Notes: generated by a model not told the origin, from the sequence alone. DNA of 64,000 nucleotides from Pleodorina starrii (GCA_030267565.1 BRXU01000057.1:37501-101500); one strand, 5' to 3'. Shown: positions 34,701 through 46,989, numbered from the stretch's first letter. Translations and numbers: made by a program.

Positions 34701-37700
34701 GCTTGTGCTCCGCCACCGAGCGCTTGAGCCGCACCACCTCCCTGCGGTGAGGGGAGGGGAGGGGAGGGCAGGGGAGGGGCAGAGAGCAGGGGGGGCAGCA
34801 GCGGATGGAGCCGGGGATGGATGGAGCAGATTGTGTTGGCGGGCAGCGACAAAGACATCCAGCAGCAGCAACAGCAGCAGAAGCGCAGCCAGTACAGAGC
34901 GCGGGGCGTATGGTAGGGCAAGAGCATGAGCAGAGTAAAGGCGGTACAATGGGCAGGAGACAATCGCTGCCGGGGGTGGCCTAGCCTCGGGAAGGGAGGG
35001 GAGTGTAGGAGTCAAGGGCGGAAGGGCTCGACGGAGTGGTGGTGGAGGGACGGACCCGGCAGAGGCAGCGGCACGGACAGGCAAGGCCAAGAGGAGTGGC
35101 TCGGAGCGGCCCGCAGCGCAGCGGAGGCTTCCACATCCAGGTGGGAGCGTACGGCACGCTCAGCAGCAGCGGCCATATCATAATGGTCAGCCGTCAGCAG
35201 CAGTAGCAGTAGCAGCAGCAGCAGCAGCAGCAGCAGCACCGTCACCGCGCTTGCTGCGTCCCTGACTCCGCAACCGCCTCCGCCGGCCTACAGCCCCCAC
35301 TCTACAAACACACACGCCCAACCTCCCCCCGCCGATCCCCACACCCCGCCCGGCCTTCCCTTCCTGTGCCTCTTCCCATATCCGTGCCCATGTGTTTCTT
35401 CCCTTTCGCTCCCCCCTGCCCTTCGGCTGCCTGGTTTGTCCCTCTTTTGTTTGCATATAGCATGCACGCCGTTCAAATGTTTCTCTGCCCTTGGCCGTTC
35501 CTGCTCCCCTCCATTCCTTCATCGCCCCGCCCGTCCCTTATGCATATCCCAACCGCGCGTGCCCGTGCTTCCCCCCTCCCCCCGTCCCCCTCCCCCAAAT
35601 GTACGGTACACGCTACGTCACCTCACCTGTGCAGCTCCTGTGTCTTGCCCTGCAGCACCTGCATGCGGGTCACGGTGCTCATGGACGCCAGCTCCAGACC
35701 CGCAGTGACGGGGCCACCCAGGTCGTGAGGGGTGTGCGAGAAATGGCGGGACAGCAGGCCTGCAGCCGCACATGGAGGAGGGAGGGAGGGAGGGGAGGGA
35801 GGGGCCATCCGAGCGGTGGGTGGTATTGGTAACGGTACCGCAGCGGAGGGACGTAGGAGACAGTGGAGAGGGGAAGGGGCGCGGCGTCACTCGGGCGGTG
35901 CGCCCATGAACACACTCTCACACAAGGAGGAAGGGAGGAAGGGAGGAAGGGAGGAAGGGAGGAAGGGAGGAAGGGAGGAAGGGAGGAAGGGAGGAAGGGA
36001 GGAAGGGAGGAAGGGAGGAAGGGAGGAAGGGAGGAAGGGAGGAAGGGAGGAAGGGAGGAAGGGAGGAAGGGAGGAAGGGAGGAAGGGAGGAAGGGAGGAA
36101 GGGAGGAAGGGAGGAAGGGAGGAAGGGAGGAAGGGAGGAAGGGAGGAAGGGAGGAAGGGAGGAAGGGAGGAAGGGAGGAAGGGAGGAAGGGAGGAAGGGA
36201 GGAAGGGAGGAAGGGAGGAAGGGAGGAAGGGAGGAAGGGAGGAAGGGAGGAAGGGAGGAAGGGAGGAAGGGAGGAAGGGAGGAAGGGAGGAAGGGAGGAA
36301 GGGAGGAAGGGAGGAAGGGAGGAAGGGAGGAAGGGAGGAAGGGAGGAAGGGAGGAAGGGAGGAAGGGAGGAAGGGAGGAAGGGAGGAAGGGAGGAAGGGA
36401 GGAAGGGAGGAAGGGAGGAAGGGAGGAAGGGAGGAAGGGAGGAAGGGAGGAAGGGAGGAAGGGAGGAAGGGAGGAAGGGAGGAAGGGAGGAAGGGAGGAA
36501 GGGAGGAAGGGAGGAAGGGAGGAAGGGAGGAAGGGAGGAAGGGAGGAAGGGAGGAAGGGAGGAAGGGAGGAAGGGAGGAAGGGAGGAAGGGAGGAAGGGA
36601 GGGAGGGAGGAAGGGAGGGAGGGACACGTACGGGTTGCGGGCAGCGCCCTCGCTCATTCGCTCAAGTTCTCACCCACGAGTGCCTTGTACGGCATGAAGT
36701 TGAATCCTCCCGGCGCGAGGCTCCCCAGCAGCCACGCCGCCATACCCGCGGGGCTGATCCCCAGGTGCAGCGCCTGACCGATGGCCTCCAGCGCCTGCTC
36801 GGGAAGCAGACGACGCACCGTGTCCACATCGCCCTCGTCCATCAGGCCCACCAGCCAGGACTGGGAGGCAGGCGGCAGGCAGCAGCGGGGACAGGCAAGG
36901 GGGCGAAAGGAGGCAGGCAAGGGGACCAGGGGACGGACCTTCAGTGGCAAGCAAGCAGGTGCGGCGGGGTGACCACTTGGTGCCCCGCCTAGGAGTGATA
37001 CGGCTCCAATTGCAGGTGAGGCGCAGAGGGGTGGGGCCAAGTTCAGTGAAGGAAATCGCGGGGCAAGGAGACAAAACATCAGGGGTTTCGTGTCGTGGCT
37101 AGGGTGGAAATGAACCACGGGACGGGGAGAGGGTAAGAAGGGGCCGTACGGACGGTCGGAAAGTTGCGGAACCCCAAAACACTGAGCATGTGATATGGAG
37201 TTCCACGACTTTCAGGACTGGCCATGTGTACGTACAGGATTCTATCCGTATGGCGTCGTTGCATGTCGATGCCTTGGGGACTGAGAGCCCAAGCGCAATG
37301 CATTGGTAGTTGCTTCATGGGCTTTGCGGATTGTGCCGAGTGCGCTGACAGGATCCCCGCGCTGGCACTGCACTGCACTGCACATCAACACGGCACCGCC
37401 GAACAAGGAGACAGCGCCATTGCGCCCATCTTGGCGGTCAGCAGGCCCGCACACAACCGACCCGGCAAGCACTGAACTAGCAGCAAGCAGGGGGCAGAGG
37501 ATAGATGGCAAATGATCCACCACCCGCCCCCGCAATTCCCGCACCACGCGGACTTGACTTCGCCGCATGGGATACCAACTTTGCAGTAACCTTACACTCC
37601 AGACTACGTTACATTAAGGCATCCCGGCTTTCCTTGTATCCTTTTTATATCTGCGGGCGGCAACCAGTCCCAACCTCGCACTGCAAATAGGGGGGCCACC

Positions 37701-40700
37701 CCCCACCTCTCCTGCTTACATGCAGCCGCCTCATGTAGATCTGCTGCTGCAGCAGCTGCTGCTGCGCCACCGCCATCGTCTGACGCCGACCACCACCGCC
37801 CCCGCCGCCCCCGGTGCCGGTGCCGCCAAATGCAACTGCCGCCGCTCTCAGCGAGGAGCCGCCGTCGCCGCCCTCGTGCTGCCCTCCAGACGCCGAGTCC
37901 CCTATGGACGGCGACCTCCGCCCCAGCGACGTCTCTGCGTACGCATCCAGGGCCCCGCCAGTGCCGCTGGATCGAGTGCTGCCACTGCCGCCGCCGCTGC
38001 CGCCGCTGCCGGGAGCCGACGTGAGCTGCTGAGTGAAGCTCACGAACCGGCGGAGTTGGGGCCCTCCCCCGCCCGCCCCCGCTCCCGCGGTGCCAGCGTT
38101 GGCGGCTCGGGGCGCGGGGCCTCCCGCTGCAGCTGCCGCTCCGGCGGCAATTCCAGCGCCAGCGGCAGGGGCAGCGCCAGTGACGAAGATGGTGCTCCGG
38201 GGCTGCCGGAACAACACCGACCCTCCGGCAGCACCGCCCCCGCCCCCGCCCCCGCTGGAGACCGGGCGCCCCAAGCCCAACAGCCCAGCGGCAGCATCCG
38301 GCGGTGGCGCGGTGGCGGCGGCATGCGTGGCGGCGTCACTCCACGGCGGCACCACCCCGCGCACGCAGCCGAACACCGCCGCCCAGCTACTCATGTCCTC
38401 GCCCTCGTTGTTGACGCCCAGCATCAGCCGGTGCAGCTCCAGCGGCGCAGCGCCCGCAGACAGCGCCGCCAGCACAGCCGCCCGGTACTGCCCCCCCGGT
38501 CCCTGCCCCTGCTCGGCTGTGTGCTCGGCGAAGGAGAAGCTCCCGGTGCGCGGGGACTCCCGGTTCAGCTGCTGCAGCAGGGTATCCAACACGCCCAGAG
38601 AGCGAGAGGGACGGGGGGTGCGGCTGCGGACCTCAACAGACAGAGCACAAGCCTGGGACTCAAATGCGGAGGCGCGCGCGGCGGCGATGGACTGGTCCTG
38701 TCGTACATCGTACAGCTCCGACTCGAGGTCCTGCAGTGGAGGTGCGGGCAGGGCAGGCATGCGGTGCAATGGTACTGGGCAGCGGAGCGGATTTGGGGGG
38801 GGGGGTATCCGCGTATAGGCCGGAGCCCGTAAATGGTAACGTATCATTGGGGGGGGGGGTGTCATCAGACAAATGCGGGATGCGGTATGCGCTGGCTGCC
38901 TCGCGCGATGTGCCTCGGGCAGGAAGCAAGGAAGGAAGGCAGGACGGGCATGTGTGTTGCGGGAAATCAGGTCACGCTAAACGGAGCATCCCAAGCTGGT
39001 GACAGCAGCAGGGCTGACAGCACAACGCTGACGACGAACGTTGTGCGCCTCTCACACTGCGGCGACTGCACACGGAGGCCCCCAGGAGCAGCACTGGTCC
39101 AGGTCAGCTCAGGCATACCCGCCCGCCCGCCCGCCCGCATGTGAAGGAAGCAATGCGCCATGCGCCCCATAACTCGTCTTTCAGGCCGTGACCCCCAGCC
39201 TCTCGGCACAACGACCTAATCTCGAGTGCACCGAGCCGCAATTGTGGGCCCCCAGGAACCCACAGTCTCTGTTGGAATTCCCGGGGCCCATCCTTTGAAG
39301 CGCCTTGCCGGAGCTGCGATGCGCCCGGCACCCCGCCCAGCCCCTCTTCGCCCCGTCCCTTCGGCCCCTTCCTCGGACTGCCCTTCTCCCGCCCCTGCCC
39401 CGCCCCCCCCCCCCCGCCCCGACCCGTGCCCCACCTTGATTTGCGCCTGCATCTTTTCCACCTGCTGCCGAGCTGCATCCCGGTCGTTCTGTGCCAGCAG
39501 CAGCTTGGCATTCAGGAACTGCATCGCACCGTCGTCGACCACCTGACGCAGCTGCGGGTGGGGGAAGAGGTGGGAGGTGGGGTGGGGCGTTGCAGGAGCA
39601 GAGGCAGGGGCATAGCGGACACGGGGGCAGGGGGGAGGGTCGGCGGCAGAGCCCAACCGAAAGGGCCGGACACGGACCTAATCACCACGAACAGAGCAAG
39701 CACGAGTGGGCCGATAGGTTGGAGTCCAACGTGGCGGCACCATAGCACAGATACAAGCCCACCATACACGAACGCTTCGCCAAGGTGCCTGGTATGGGTT
39801 ACAGAGGAATTGAACAAACGAACGGCCGGACGGATGGGCCAGGCACACAGACAGCTAGCGGCGGGATGCACGCGCAACATCCAGCCGGTGGTGGTGGGTC
39901 AACATTACCCGGTGACTCTCCATTCCATTGACCCCTTGATGGGACACACCCGACCCAGCCATTTCCCATATTCCTCCGCATCAGTTCTCCCGGCCCCCTC
40001 TCCCTCCCGCCGCCCACCCTTTGCAGCTCCTGATGAGCCGCTGCCAGCTGCAGCGCCTGCTCCCGCTCCCTGGCAGCCGCCCCCTCCGCCGCCTCGGTGA
40101 GGGAGTTCACCTCCTGGCGCAACGAGTAGATCTCAGCGGAGGACCGGGAGGCGGCGGCGGCGGTGTCGCGGCGCAGGGTGGACAGCTGGGACCTGCAGAG
40201 GAGAGCGGACGAAACGGGGGAGGGGAGAAGGAAGGGGGAGACATGGAGCCTGAAGACAGGTGACATGTTAGCAGCACAAGCATGTCGTGCAGCGTGGGGA
40301 ATCGTGGTGTGGATCCCTCTCCGTCTCCCGTGGGGAAGTGTTCTCCCCCTCCCGATTCGTCTCCCTCCTCTCCGTATCTTGGCCTCTCCGCTCGCAAGGA
40401 CCTCCTCGTTACTGCTCATGTGGGTTACACAAGAGCAGCCCAGCCCAACCCAGCCCAGGATCAACTGTCTCCATGTCCCGCAAGCCATGCCCAGCCCAAC
40501 CGTGCCCAGCCCGGCAGGGGGGCCGGGGGGCCCGGCGGGGGGCCCGGTGGGGGGGCCCAGCCCAGCCCCGCCCAGCCGCACCACCAATCTGGTGTTGATC
40601 GCCGAGCGCTGGTTACCGTCCCTCCACACCTCTGAACCGCAGCCCTCAACCCCAGCACACTCGACACCACCCAGCCCCGCCTCTGCCTCCCCCCTGCCCC

Positions 40701-43700
40701 GCTCCCCCCCTCCCCGCACCTGGCCGCCTCCCTGTCCTGCATCACCGCGGCCATCAGCTGCCTGAGGCTGGCCCACAGGCTGTGCAGCAGGTGGGCCCGC
40801 TCCACACAGGACACGCCGATCTGCCAGCCAGTCAGCCAGACAGATGGAGGGGGGGGGGCAGAGGGGCAAAGAGAATAACAAGGGAGCGGCGCGGTGGGAG
40901 GAGGGCGGGGTATGGGCAGTGTCAAAGGATCGGGTCAGGGACGCCGCCAGCAGTTGGCAATTGCTGTCTGGCTGGGCGCATGCCCGCGAGTTGGATGGGT
41001 GAGCGGGGTGGTAGGCAGCGCCCCGCCGGCAAGCATCAGTGGGGGTGGGGGTGCGGGAGAATTGCGAGCTGACTGTCGGCAGCACGTGGCGCATGTGTCG
41101 ACAGCTCCCACAAAGGCTGACGTGACGACCCATATTCCAAAAAAGCTGCAAAGGGTGCAAGCAGCTACAGCGCAACACCCACCCGACCACCCATCCATCC
41201 GTCCATGCATCCTAACTAACAGCCGTCCTTGACCTCAACCGCTACGATACAGCATTGATTGGCCGGCCGTCCATCGCTCCCCCCCGCCCGTAGGCCACTG
41301 CATTGCCCTGCGCCCCGCCTCCCAGCCCCCCACCTCCCATACACACACCTGCACCACGATGCCGGTCAGCGCAGTCGTAAGCGCACTCTCCTGGGCTGTG
41401 ATCAGGCCTGCATGCGCACGACGGAGTACGAGTAAGAGCAAGGAGTGGAGAGAAGAGGAGAGGAGGAGGAAAATACTAAATTATATGGACTCCTAACGGG
41501 GCCTCACCAGTCCCCGTCAACTCACTTTCCCGGCTTTCTGAGACGCAGGTGGAGGCGCCTTGAATCAAGGCCCTTGGTGCTTTCCTAAAACAACGGATGT
41601 AGTGAACGCATCGGGCTGGGCAAGCACTGTTCAGTATGTATATGCGCTCCGCCAACCATCCGTGTTGCACGAGTAAGGGCCGAGGCCGAGGCAGAAAAGG
41701 TTGCCGGTGTACGACACCCCCCCGCACGTGCCCGCCCGCCCGCCCGCGCGCCATTCGCCCCAAACCCCCTTTCCCCACCCTAATTACCCATCCACTCATC
41801 CGGCCGCTACACACCCCAGCCGCTACCCACCCTCCGCCACGAATCCGTCCGCGTCGCGCCCCAGCAGCGGCTGAAACGCGACGTCCTCGGGGCTGAAGGG
41901 CGCCACACCGGCAAGTGGACCGCACGTCACCAGCCCGGCAGCAGCAGCACTGGCAGCAGCAGCAGCGGCCGCCGCAGCAGCAGGCGAGGGTCCCACCGAC
42001 ATAGTTGACAGTGCGGCCTCGGAAGGTGGGGACCGGAGGCCGCCGTCCGCGGTGCTGCACCGCGAGTTGTCGACAGCGGCGAGCGCCCGGCGACTGGTAT
42101 CCGCGAAGACGGGCGGGTATGGGGAAGGTGAAGGGCTGCTGCGGCCGCTGCCCGCGCCACACACTGCCGCCGCCATCGCCGCCACGGAGGGAACGCCGAG
42201 CTGCGCGATGTGGCGGCTGCCCGCGTTACGCAGGCCCGTGGGCCCCACTGCCGTAACCGCCAGTGGCGAGGCCGAGGGCGGGGGCGACGACGCCAGGGTG
42301 GGCGGTGCGGCACCGGTGGCAGCCACGGCGGCTAGCTGGGACACCTGCCGAAGGAGTGCCACCTGCGCCAAGGCCCGACGCAACCCGCGGCACGGTGCAT
42401 TGGGCGGAACGCAGGGGCGGATGGAGTTCAGTGCCTTCATGTGTCCCTTCCTCCCTCATCCCCCCACGGGCTGTGGCGAGATATCAAGCAGGCACGGCCA
42501 ATGCACTTGCAACTAACCCACCCGCCGGCCTGAAAGAGGTTTACGTAGCACACACGACCCCGCCCGTACGCGCGGGACCAGACGCAACGCCCGCCCCGCT
42601 GGGCCCCCCTGTGACCCGCCCCGTTCAGTCACCCGCCGCGCCCCTACTACCCCTCTCTTCAGGTCGTCCTTCCCTTTTTGTGGTACTAAGACACAAACGG
42701 GGCCGAAACGTGACACGCAACCACCCGCGAGCAGTAATAGAAGGTCAGGGAGAAGAGGAAAGACACGTGGCACAAGCTCCCTGCGGAACCCTCTCCTCCC
42801 CTCCCCGTCCCTGACCAGCCCTGCCCCCCACCCCCACCCGCCCCACCCACCCCCACCCGCCCCACCTGCAGCTCCCACACGTCCTCCCGGGTGGCGCTGG
42901 GGTTGGCTTTTGTGTTTGGTATCTTGCCACACGAGCCCGGGCCCGGGGCAGGGACCGAGACCGACGCCTGGTTGGCGCACAGGGCTCGGAAGCCCTGCTG
43001 CATGGCCTGCAGCGTCTGGTGATCCGGGCGGGGCGCGGAAGGGGCTACCAGGCTCCTGCCAGTCACAGGGAAAGGGGCAGGGCGGATGGGGACAGGGCGG
43101 ATGGGGCAGGGCGGATGGGGCTTTGCGGATGGGGACAGGGCAAGGGTGCAAGCTGAGGGTGTTCCGGGCTGGACAGTACCGATTCGGCATAGTAAATGGT
43201 GGCGCAGTAGCAGCGAACTGATACGCCCCACAGCAATGCACCAGGAAACCACTCGGAAACGAGTCCTCAAGCGCGGAGACTACGCATACCATCGCCGCAA
43301 GTGAGCACGCATGCACCCGAGTTACATGACAGACCTGGCCCAGCCCAGCCCATGCCGCCGTGCTGCGGGGGAGCACCAGTGCGCAGTGCAGCAGCAGCTC
43401 AGCCCGACTGAAGCTCGTCAACTGGCGCAAGTTGCCGGATCGCAGCCGGTCAGGACTCGCGCTGCGCCCGTCTTTGCAGGAAAGCCTCCCGCTCGCACGA
43501 GTCCGCCACCCATCTCCTTCCCCGCTACCCCAGCTCTCACCCTCCTTCCTCGACATAGACTCCCTTCCCCGCCCGCCATACCTCGGCGCTGCTCCGGAAC
43601 TCAGCAGTATCTGCTCAATGGTCAGGTTGTGCCCCGCCCGCTGGGCCTCAAGGAGGGCCGTCGCCTGCGGAGCGCCCACGAGAGCGCCGCCGGGGCCGCC

Positions 43701-46049
43701 ACCCGCCGCTGCAGCAGCACCGCCCTCTGCCGCACCCAAGGCCACAGCAGCCACTGCGCCCGGGCCAGTCGTCCAGGCTCCGTTCGCCGACATCGGCCTC
43801 GCCGCCCGAGCTGGCGATGGAGGGGCCGAATCCGCCGAGTCGGCGTCCGAGATCGCTGCGTGATGCAGAACAGGCACAGAACCGACGGGTGGTTGCAATG
43901 CAGGAAGGGCTGCAGCAATGCATCCCGCGGGTATGCCTGCACGTGCCAAGCCTGGATGCCATTCAAAACACGCATGGATAGCTTCCGCACCCCTGCACCT
44001 ACCCAGCTCCAGAGCAGCCGCTGTGGTAGTAAGCGATCGGGCAGCGGGCCGTGATAATCTGTTCAGCGCAAAACAACATGCCGCGGGACTGGACGCCTCA
44101 CGAGGAGCCACGTAAGAGCCAGCCAGTCTCCCGGGCGCTGATGGTCGCCCACGACCACATCACACCCGCTATCCAGGTTGTGATGTGCGGCCCCTTCCAG
44201 CACCATCATCCGCCTGGCGCACTGAACGATTCGCGGCCGGTCTCACACGTACGTACCTGTTAACTGAGCCAATAAAGCTGCTGCCGCTGCGGCCTGCGAG
44301 TGCGGCGCGAGCTGCAGCTGCTGCTGTTGTGTATTCGCCTGAGCACTGCCATTGCTGGAGGCGCGCGGGGTGCCGGTCGCACCGCGCCGGGGGCCACCCC
44401 GCGTTGGAGGCAGCTTGCCCAGGAGGGTGGCGGGTGATGCGCCGTACAGGCTGGAGGGCTGAGGGATGCGCCCGGCAGCAGCTGGGGACCTGTCAGTCAA
44501 CCGGGCGAAGCGGTATGGGGCGGACGAGTGCGCAATGGACGGAATTGGAAGGTATGGAAAAGGCAGATGCCCTGGGAAACGCATTCAGCAACGCGGCAGT
44601 CAACAGCCACCCGCCCGCTGACCCGTCACTAGAGGGCGCCGTTGGCTACCGTAACCCCCAGCGCAAGGAGGCACACCGGTGTTGCGGGATTACAACTTAC
44701 CTGCTTAAAGCAGCAGCGGCGGCGGCGGCGGCGGCAGTATTCGCCGCAGCTGCGTCCGCGCCCGGGCCTGTAGATGGCGGCGGCTCCACCGGCAGTGCAG
44801 TGCCCGCGGCCCCCGCCACTACAGGCGGCTGTCCGCCCGCCCCCTCAGCCAGGGCCACCCAAGGCTGCTCCGTCCAATCGGGCCCCACGTTGCGAGACGG
44901 GAGGGCCATCCTGGACACGCCGCGCGAAGGAAGGTCCAGGCTGGGGTGTTGCGGTGGATCGCGCTCAAAAGACCGCCGAGGCCGCGCCACGACGGCGCTC
45001 TGGTCGGGGCTGCAACCTGAGAAAGCATGCCCATCTGGTGCACTTCCCTCGCCGGAACGGCTTTCGCTGATATGCTGGTGCAGCTGTTGTTGCATGGAGT
45101 CGATGCGGGGCAGTGACCTGCCGTTGCTGCTTCCTGGCCCAGCCGCGGCAGCAGGAGTGGCTGGGGCCGCAGGGGTGGCTGGGGAGACACCGCCGCTGAA
45201 GACGGCCACGCCGTTAGTGACGACGAAACCTACTGCTGTCTTGCCGGACTCCGCACTCGTACCCCAGCCCATCAGGTCCCAGGGGTGCAGGATACGGTTA
45301 CTGCGGTAGTGGTGATGCCCCTCTGAGCCGGCCCCACCGATCCCCGGGCCTCCACTACATTCCGGCGGGCTGCGTTCCAGGTCGAGCGAGCGGCGCGGCA
45401 ACGGCTCTCCGGCGCTGTAAGTGTTTGGGCGCGCGACGACAAGGGCAGATCCCATGCCAATGCTGCCAGTCATGGGTCTGGGGCTCGGTGGACCCAGGCC
45501 GGTGGGGCTGGGAGCTGGGAAGACCCCGTTCAGGGTGGTGCTCCGTTGGCCCTCGCCGGGCGGCAGTTGGCTGCTGGTGACGGCGAAGCTGCCAAGGGGT
45601 GGAGGTACGTGAGGGATGGGGCATACGAGGGTCGCCACATTGCAGGGAATACAAACACGGAAGAACCACGGAAAGCGAAGCGCTGGCTCGGTTTAGTCCT
45701 TGTTCGGGTTGCGGTCTGGTTGCGGTCTAACAACAGCATACTTGATTCAACAACGACCCCTCAAAAGGGCATATGTGCAAATCCATGAATCAGTCTGGTC
45801 CCAGTTACGAACCCGAAGGCGTCCCGAAGTCGACGACGACCATGACATGCCGTAACGGAACGTCTCTGGAGCCGGAGGGACATGACCACCCACAATGGAG
45901 TCGACGGACAAGCTGAGCTTCAAAAACTTCTCCTAAATCTTGTGCCCGCCTTACCTCAAGTTTCTGCAGGACAATGCCGAAAGTTTCGCCCGAGCTCTCT
46001 GCGGGCCAGAGGTGAGCTCCACATGCTGTGCTGTTTGGAAGGCGTACAT
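25737..46049 (-). CDS. Giant 25-exon coiled-coil protein, TSNAXIP1-like C-terminal half
   Basis: Exons on the minus strand are 46049-45955, 45588-44701, 44489-44257, 43855-43582, 43055-42866, 42362-41831, 41407-41349, 40820-40720, 40192-40018, 39551-39435, 38730-37720, 36860-36674, 35759-35627, 34741-34651, 34427-34288, 33711-33354, 32969-32868, 31941-31888, 31326-31228, 30443-30297, 29265-28558, 28245-28144, 27443-27150, 26826-26767 and 26519-25737. All junctions are GT-AG and phases close, giving about 2,310 residues. The ATG follows an in-frame TGA. Residues 1-750 are mostly disordered. About 758-888 is a coiled coil (SAEIYSLRQEVNSLTEAAE). About 1380-1610 holds AEKMVHAIWAAKDEW, KVTLADFVAIYLQ, LVYTLGQHAYDPDCNLFVR and VLLGDVDEGIRGDEQ, a pattern I associate with TSNAXIP1-like axonemal proteins. 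A ciliary role is inferred; the family call is tentative. Exon 6, 23 and 4 acceptors have in-phase alternatives. Confidence 0.75.
27478..27550 (+). repeat. Degenerate CAGTA-type repeat in gene 2 intron 22
   Basis: CAGTACAG and GCAGTACAGT variants repeat irregularly just outside the exon 23 acceptor. A related (GCAGT)n run lies at about 27786-27817 in the same intron. They are simple-sequence expansions with no coding role. Confidence 0.6.
27838..27852 (-). repeat. Telomere-type motif (CCCTAAAA CCCTAAA)
   Basis: Two adjacent units of the complement of TTTTAGGG, the second one base short, lie within gene 2 intron 22. This is one of three such short interstitial motifs in the window. Confidence 0.65.
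29278..29315 (+). repeat. G-tract repeat (GGGGGGT)n beside a splice acceptor
   Basis: Five or more G-runs of five to seven bases separated by single T bases occur on the plus strand. On the sense strand of gene 2 they form the C-rich tract directly before the exon 21 acceptor (exon starts at 29265). The plus strand could form a G-quadruplex. Confidence 0.8.
29736..29805 (+). repeat. (CTCGC)14 microsatellite in gene 2 intron 20
   Basis: Fourteen exact CTCGC units run without interruption in the intron between exons 20 and 21 of gene 2. All frames are open through it, which accounts for the short LASPR-type repeat ORFs here. Confidence 0.95.
30210..30262 (+). repeat. Short dispersed intronic repeat, copy B
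   Basis: The shared core is TACCGTT....GGCCTATCCGTGGATAACC. It matches copies at 51755-51800 (+) and 38806-38846 (-), with substitutions and small indels. This copy lies in gene 2 intron 20 and runs antisense to the host gene. Confidence 0.65.
32148..32549 (+). repeat. Perfect 201-bp tandem duplication in gene 2 intron 17
   Basis: Bases 32148-32348 are repeated at 32349-32549 with an offset of exactly 201 and no difference that I can find by eye. The unit contains no exon and no obvious element ends. The duplication lies between exon 17 (ends at 32868) and exon 18 (starts at 31941). Because 201 is divisible by three, a spurious frame reads through both copies. The identity implies a very recent event or an assembly duplication. 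Confidence 0.95.
33409..33595 (-). repeat. Coding minisatellite in gene 2 exon 16
   Basis: An 18-base unit, read on the sense strand as codons for S-L-N-P-S-V, is repeated with variants. It is interspersed with shorter GGGTTTGA-type units that change the frame inside the array. The translation moves from SLNPSV units to ASASNP units and back while staying open. It lies in a linker between the helical WAAKDEW segment and KVTLADFVAIYLQ. Confidence 0.85.
35199..35237 (+). repeat. CAG/TAG trinucleotide run in gene 2 intron 13
   Basis: A run of CAG with a few TAG variants lies in the intron between exons 13 and 14 of gene 2. It is not coding on the sense strand. Confidence 0.8.
35926..36624 (+). 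repeat. (GGAAGGGA)n octanucleotide array, about 85 units
   Basis: An almost perfect array of the 8-base unit GGAAGGGA fills about 700 bases of gene 2 intron 12. Only the right end shows variants (GGGAGGGA near 36600). It is strictly purine on the plus strand and therefore strictly pyrimidine on the sense strand of gene 2, upstream of the exon 13 acceptor at 35759. It opens every frame and produces the long EGRKGGRE and SSLPPFLP pseudo-ORFs, which are not genes. Long purine mirror tracts like this can adopt triplex DNA in other systems. Confidence 0.97.
38806..38846 (-). repeat. Short dispersed intronic repeat, copy C
   Basis: Read on the minus strand this contains ACGGGCTCCGGCCTATACG followed by CGGATACCC, and is almost the same as 51755-51800. 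It lies in gene 2 intron 10, in the sense orientation, about 75 bases before the exon 11 acceptor. Confidence 0.75.
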
Positions 46050-46865
46050 AGCTGCCTGTTGCGCTTGAGCGCCTGGGGTACAGAGGAACGGCCGGCCCCG
46101 TCAGCTCTGTCGCAGGAGAAATTATACGACTCTGATAACCGAAGTTTTACGCTATGCTATCTGAAACACACATACCAGCGACAGCTCTTCCGCGCCCTCT
46201 AAATGTTCCCCTGCGGAAGGATAACGCATTCTGTGAAGTTTCTCTGCAACCCTTGGCAACGCATAAAATTATGAATTACACATCTCTGCGCCCGCAACGC
46301 AGCAGAACTTACTTTCCGTCCTCCATTGTTCAGTAGATGCTTAATATCCAAACCAGGGTAAGAGTTTGGGAATCATGTTCGAAACGTCGGGGATGCAGGC
46401 AACTCCCCGGTCCTACATGCTAAGACGGTCAAGTGAGGCCCACAGTCAGTCAGGTTTTGTACAGTTCACATTATGCTGTGAGAGTTTAATGGAAAACAGT
46501 CCCGATGAGACTGATTGACGCTGTTGTACGGCGCCATCGAGCAGAGGTTCCCTGTTGAATGCAAGATAGCTTCATAGTCGCTCACAGAAAACAGGAAGAC
46601 CTTAGCTTTGATTTCGACATAGTTTTTGTAACCTTCTTACCGCCTTCGCGACTCCCGTTTATTTGTTTGCGAACCCACCTTTTGCTGCATCGGCAGCCGC
46701 TGCGATGCATGCTCAACTTGCTGGATTTTGAGGCTGAAATTTTATAGTATTGCGCTGAGAGCTGAACTTGCGAGTCCGCCGGCTATGCTCTCAGAATGTG
46801 CGAGCTTAGACGAAAAATTCAGTGCACGTTATCCTAGGGCTTGTCAAAAGTGCTCTCTGGCGTAG

Positions 46866-46890
46866 CCTGCCTGCCGGGCGGGCAGGCAGG
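46866..46890. promoter_or_regulatory. Perfect 10-bp inverted repeat with 5-base loop
   Basis: CCTGCCTGCC is followed by a GGGCG loop and the exact complement GGCAGGCAGG. It lies in the shared upstream region, about 190 bases before the kinase start codon and upstream of the TATA-like motif. It could be a protein-binding palindrome or a cruciform/hairpin. Confidence 0.6.
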
Positions 46891-46980
46891 TCCGGTGGTG
46901 GACTGTTAGCCTCTCCCGACCCGCGACCTGCGACGCTGGCTCTTTTCACCTGTCCAAGCCAAACAGCAGGAGACCCAGTC

Positions 46981-46989
46981 AATATATAG
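46981..46989 (+). promoter_or_regulatory. TATA-like element for the CDPK gene
   Basis: AATATATAG stands out in GC-rich surroundings about 90 bases upstream of the ATG at 47079. The spacing would allow a 5' UTR of some 60 bases. There is no transcript evidence. Confidence 0.4.

Noticed and set aside
35732..36777. Long open frames of about 300 codons on both strands (EGRKGGRE and SSLPPFLP repeats)
   Set aside because: They are produced entirely by the octanucleotide array in gene 2 intron 12 and have no non-repeat coding content.
39799..41190. Minus-strand open frame of 463 codons read as one exon
   Set aside because: It merges exon 9 of gene 2 with surrounding intron sequence. Splice sites and the coiled-coil pattern support only 40018-40192 in this frame.
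42513..44111. Minus-strand open frame of 532 codons read as one exon
   Set aside because: Only 43582-43855 fits the gene 2 phase and splice signals. The rest is intron in this frame, and exon 5 (42866-43055) is in another frame.
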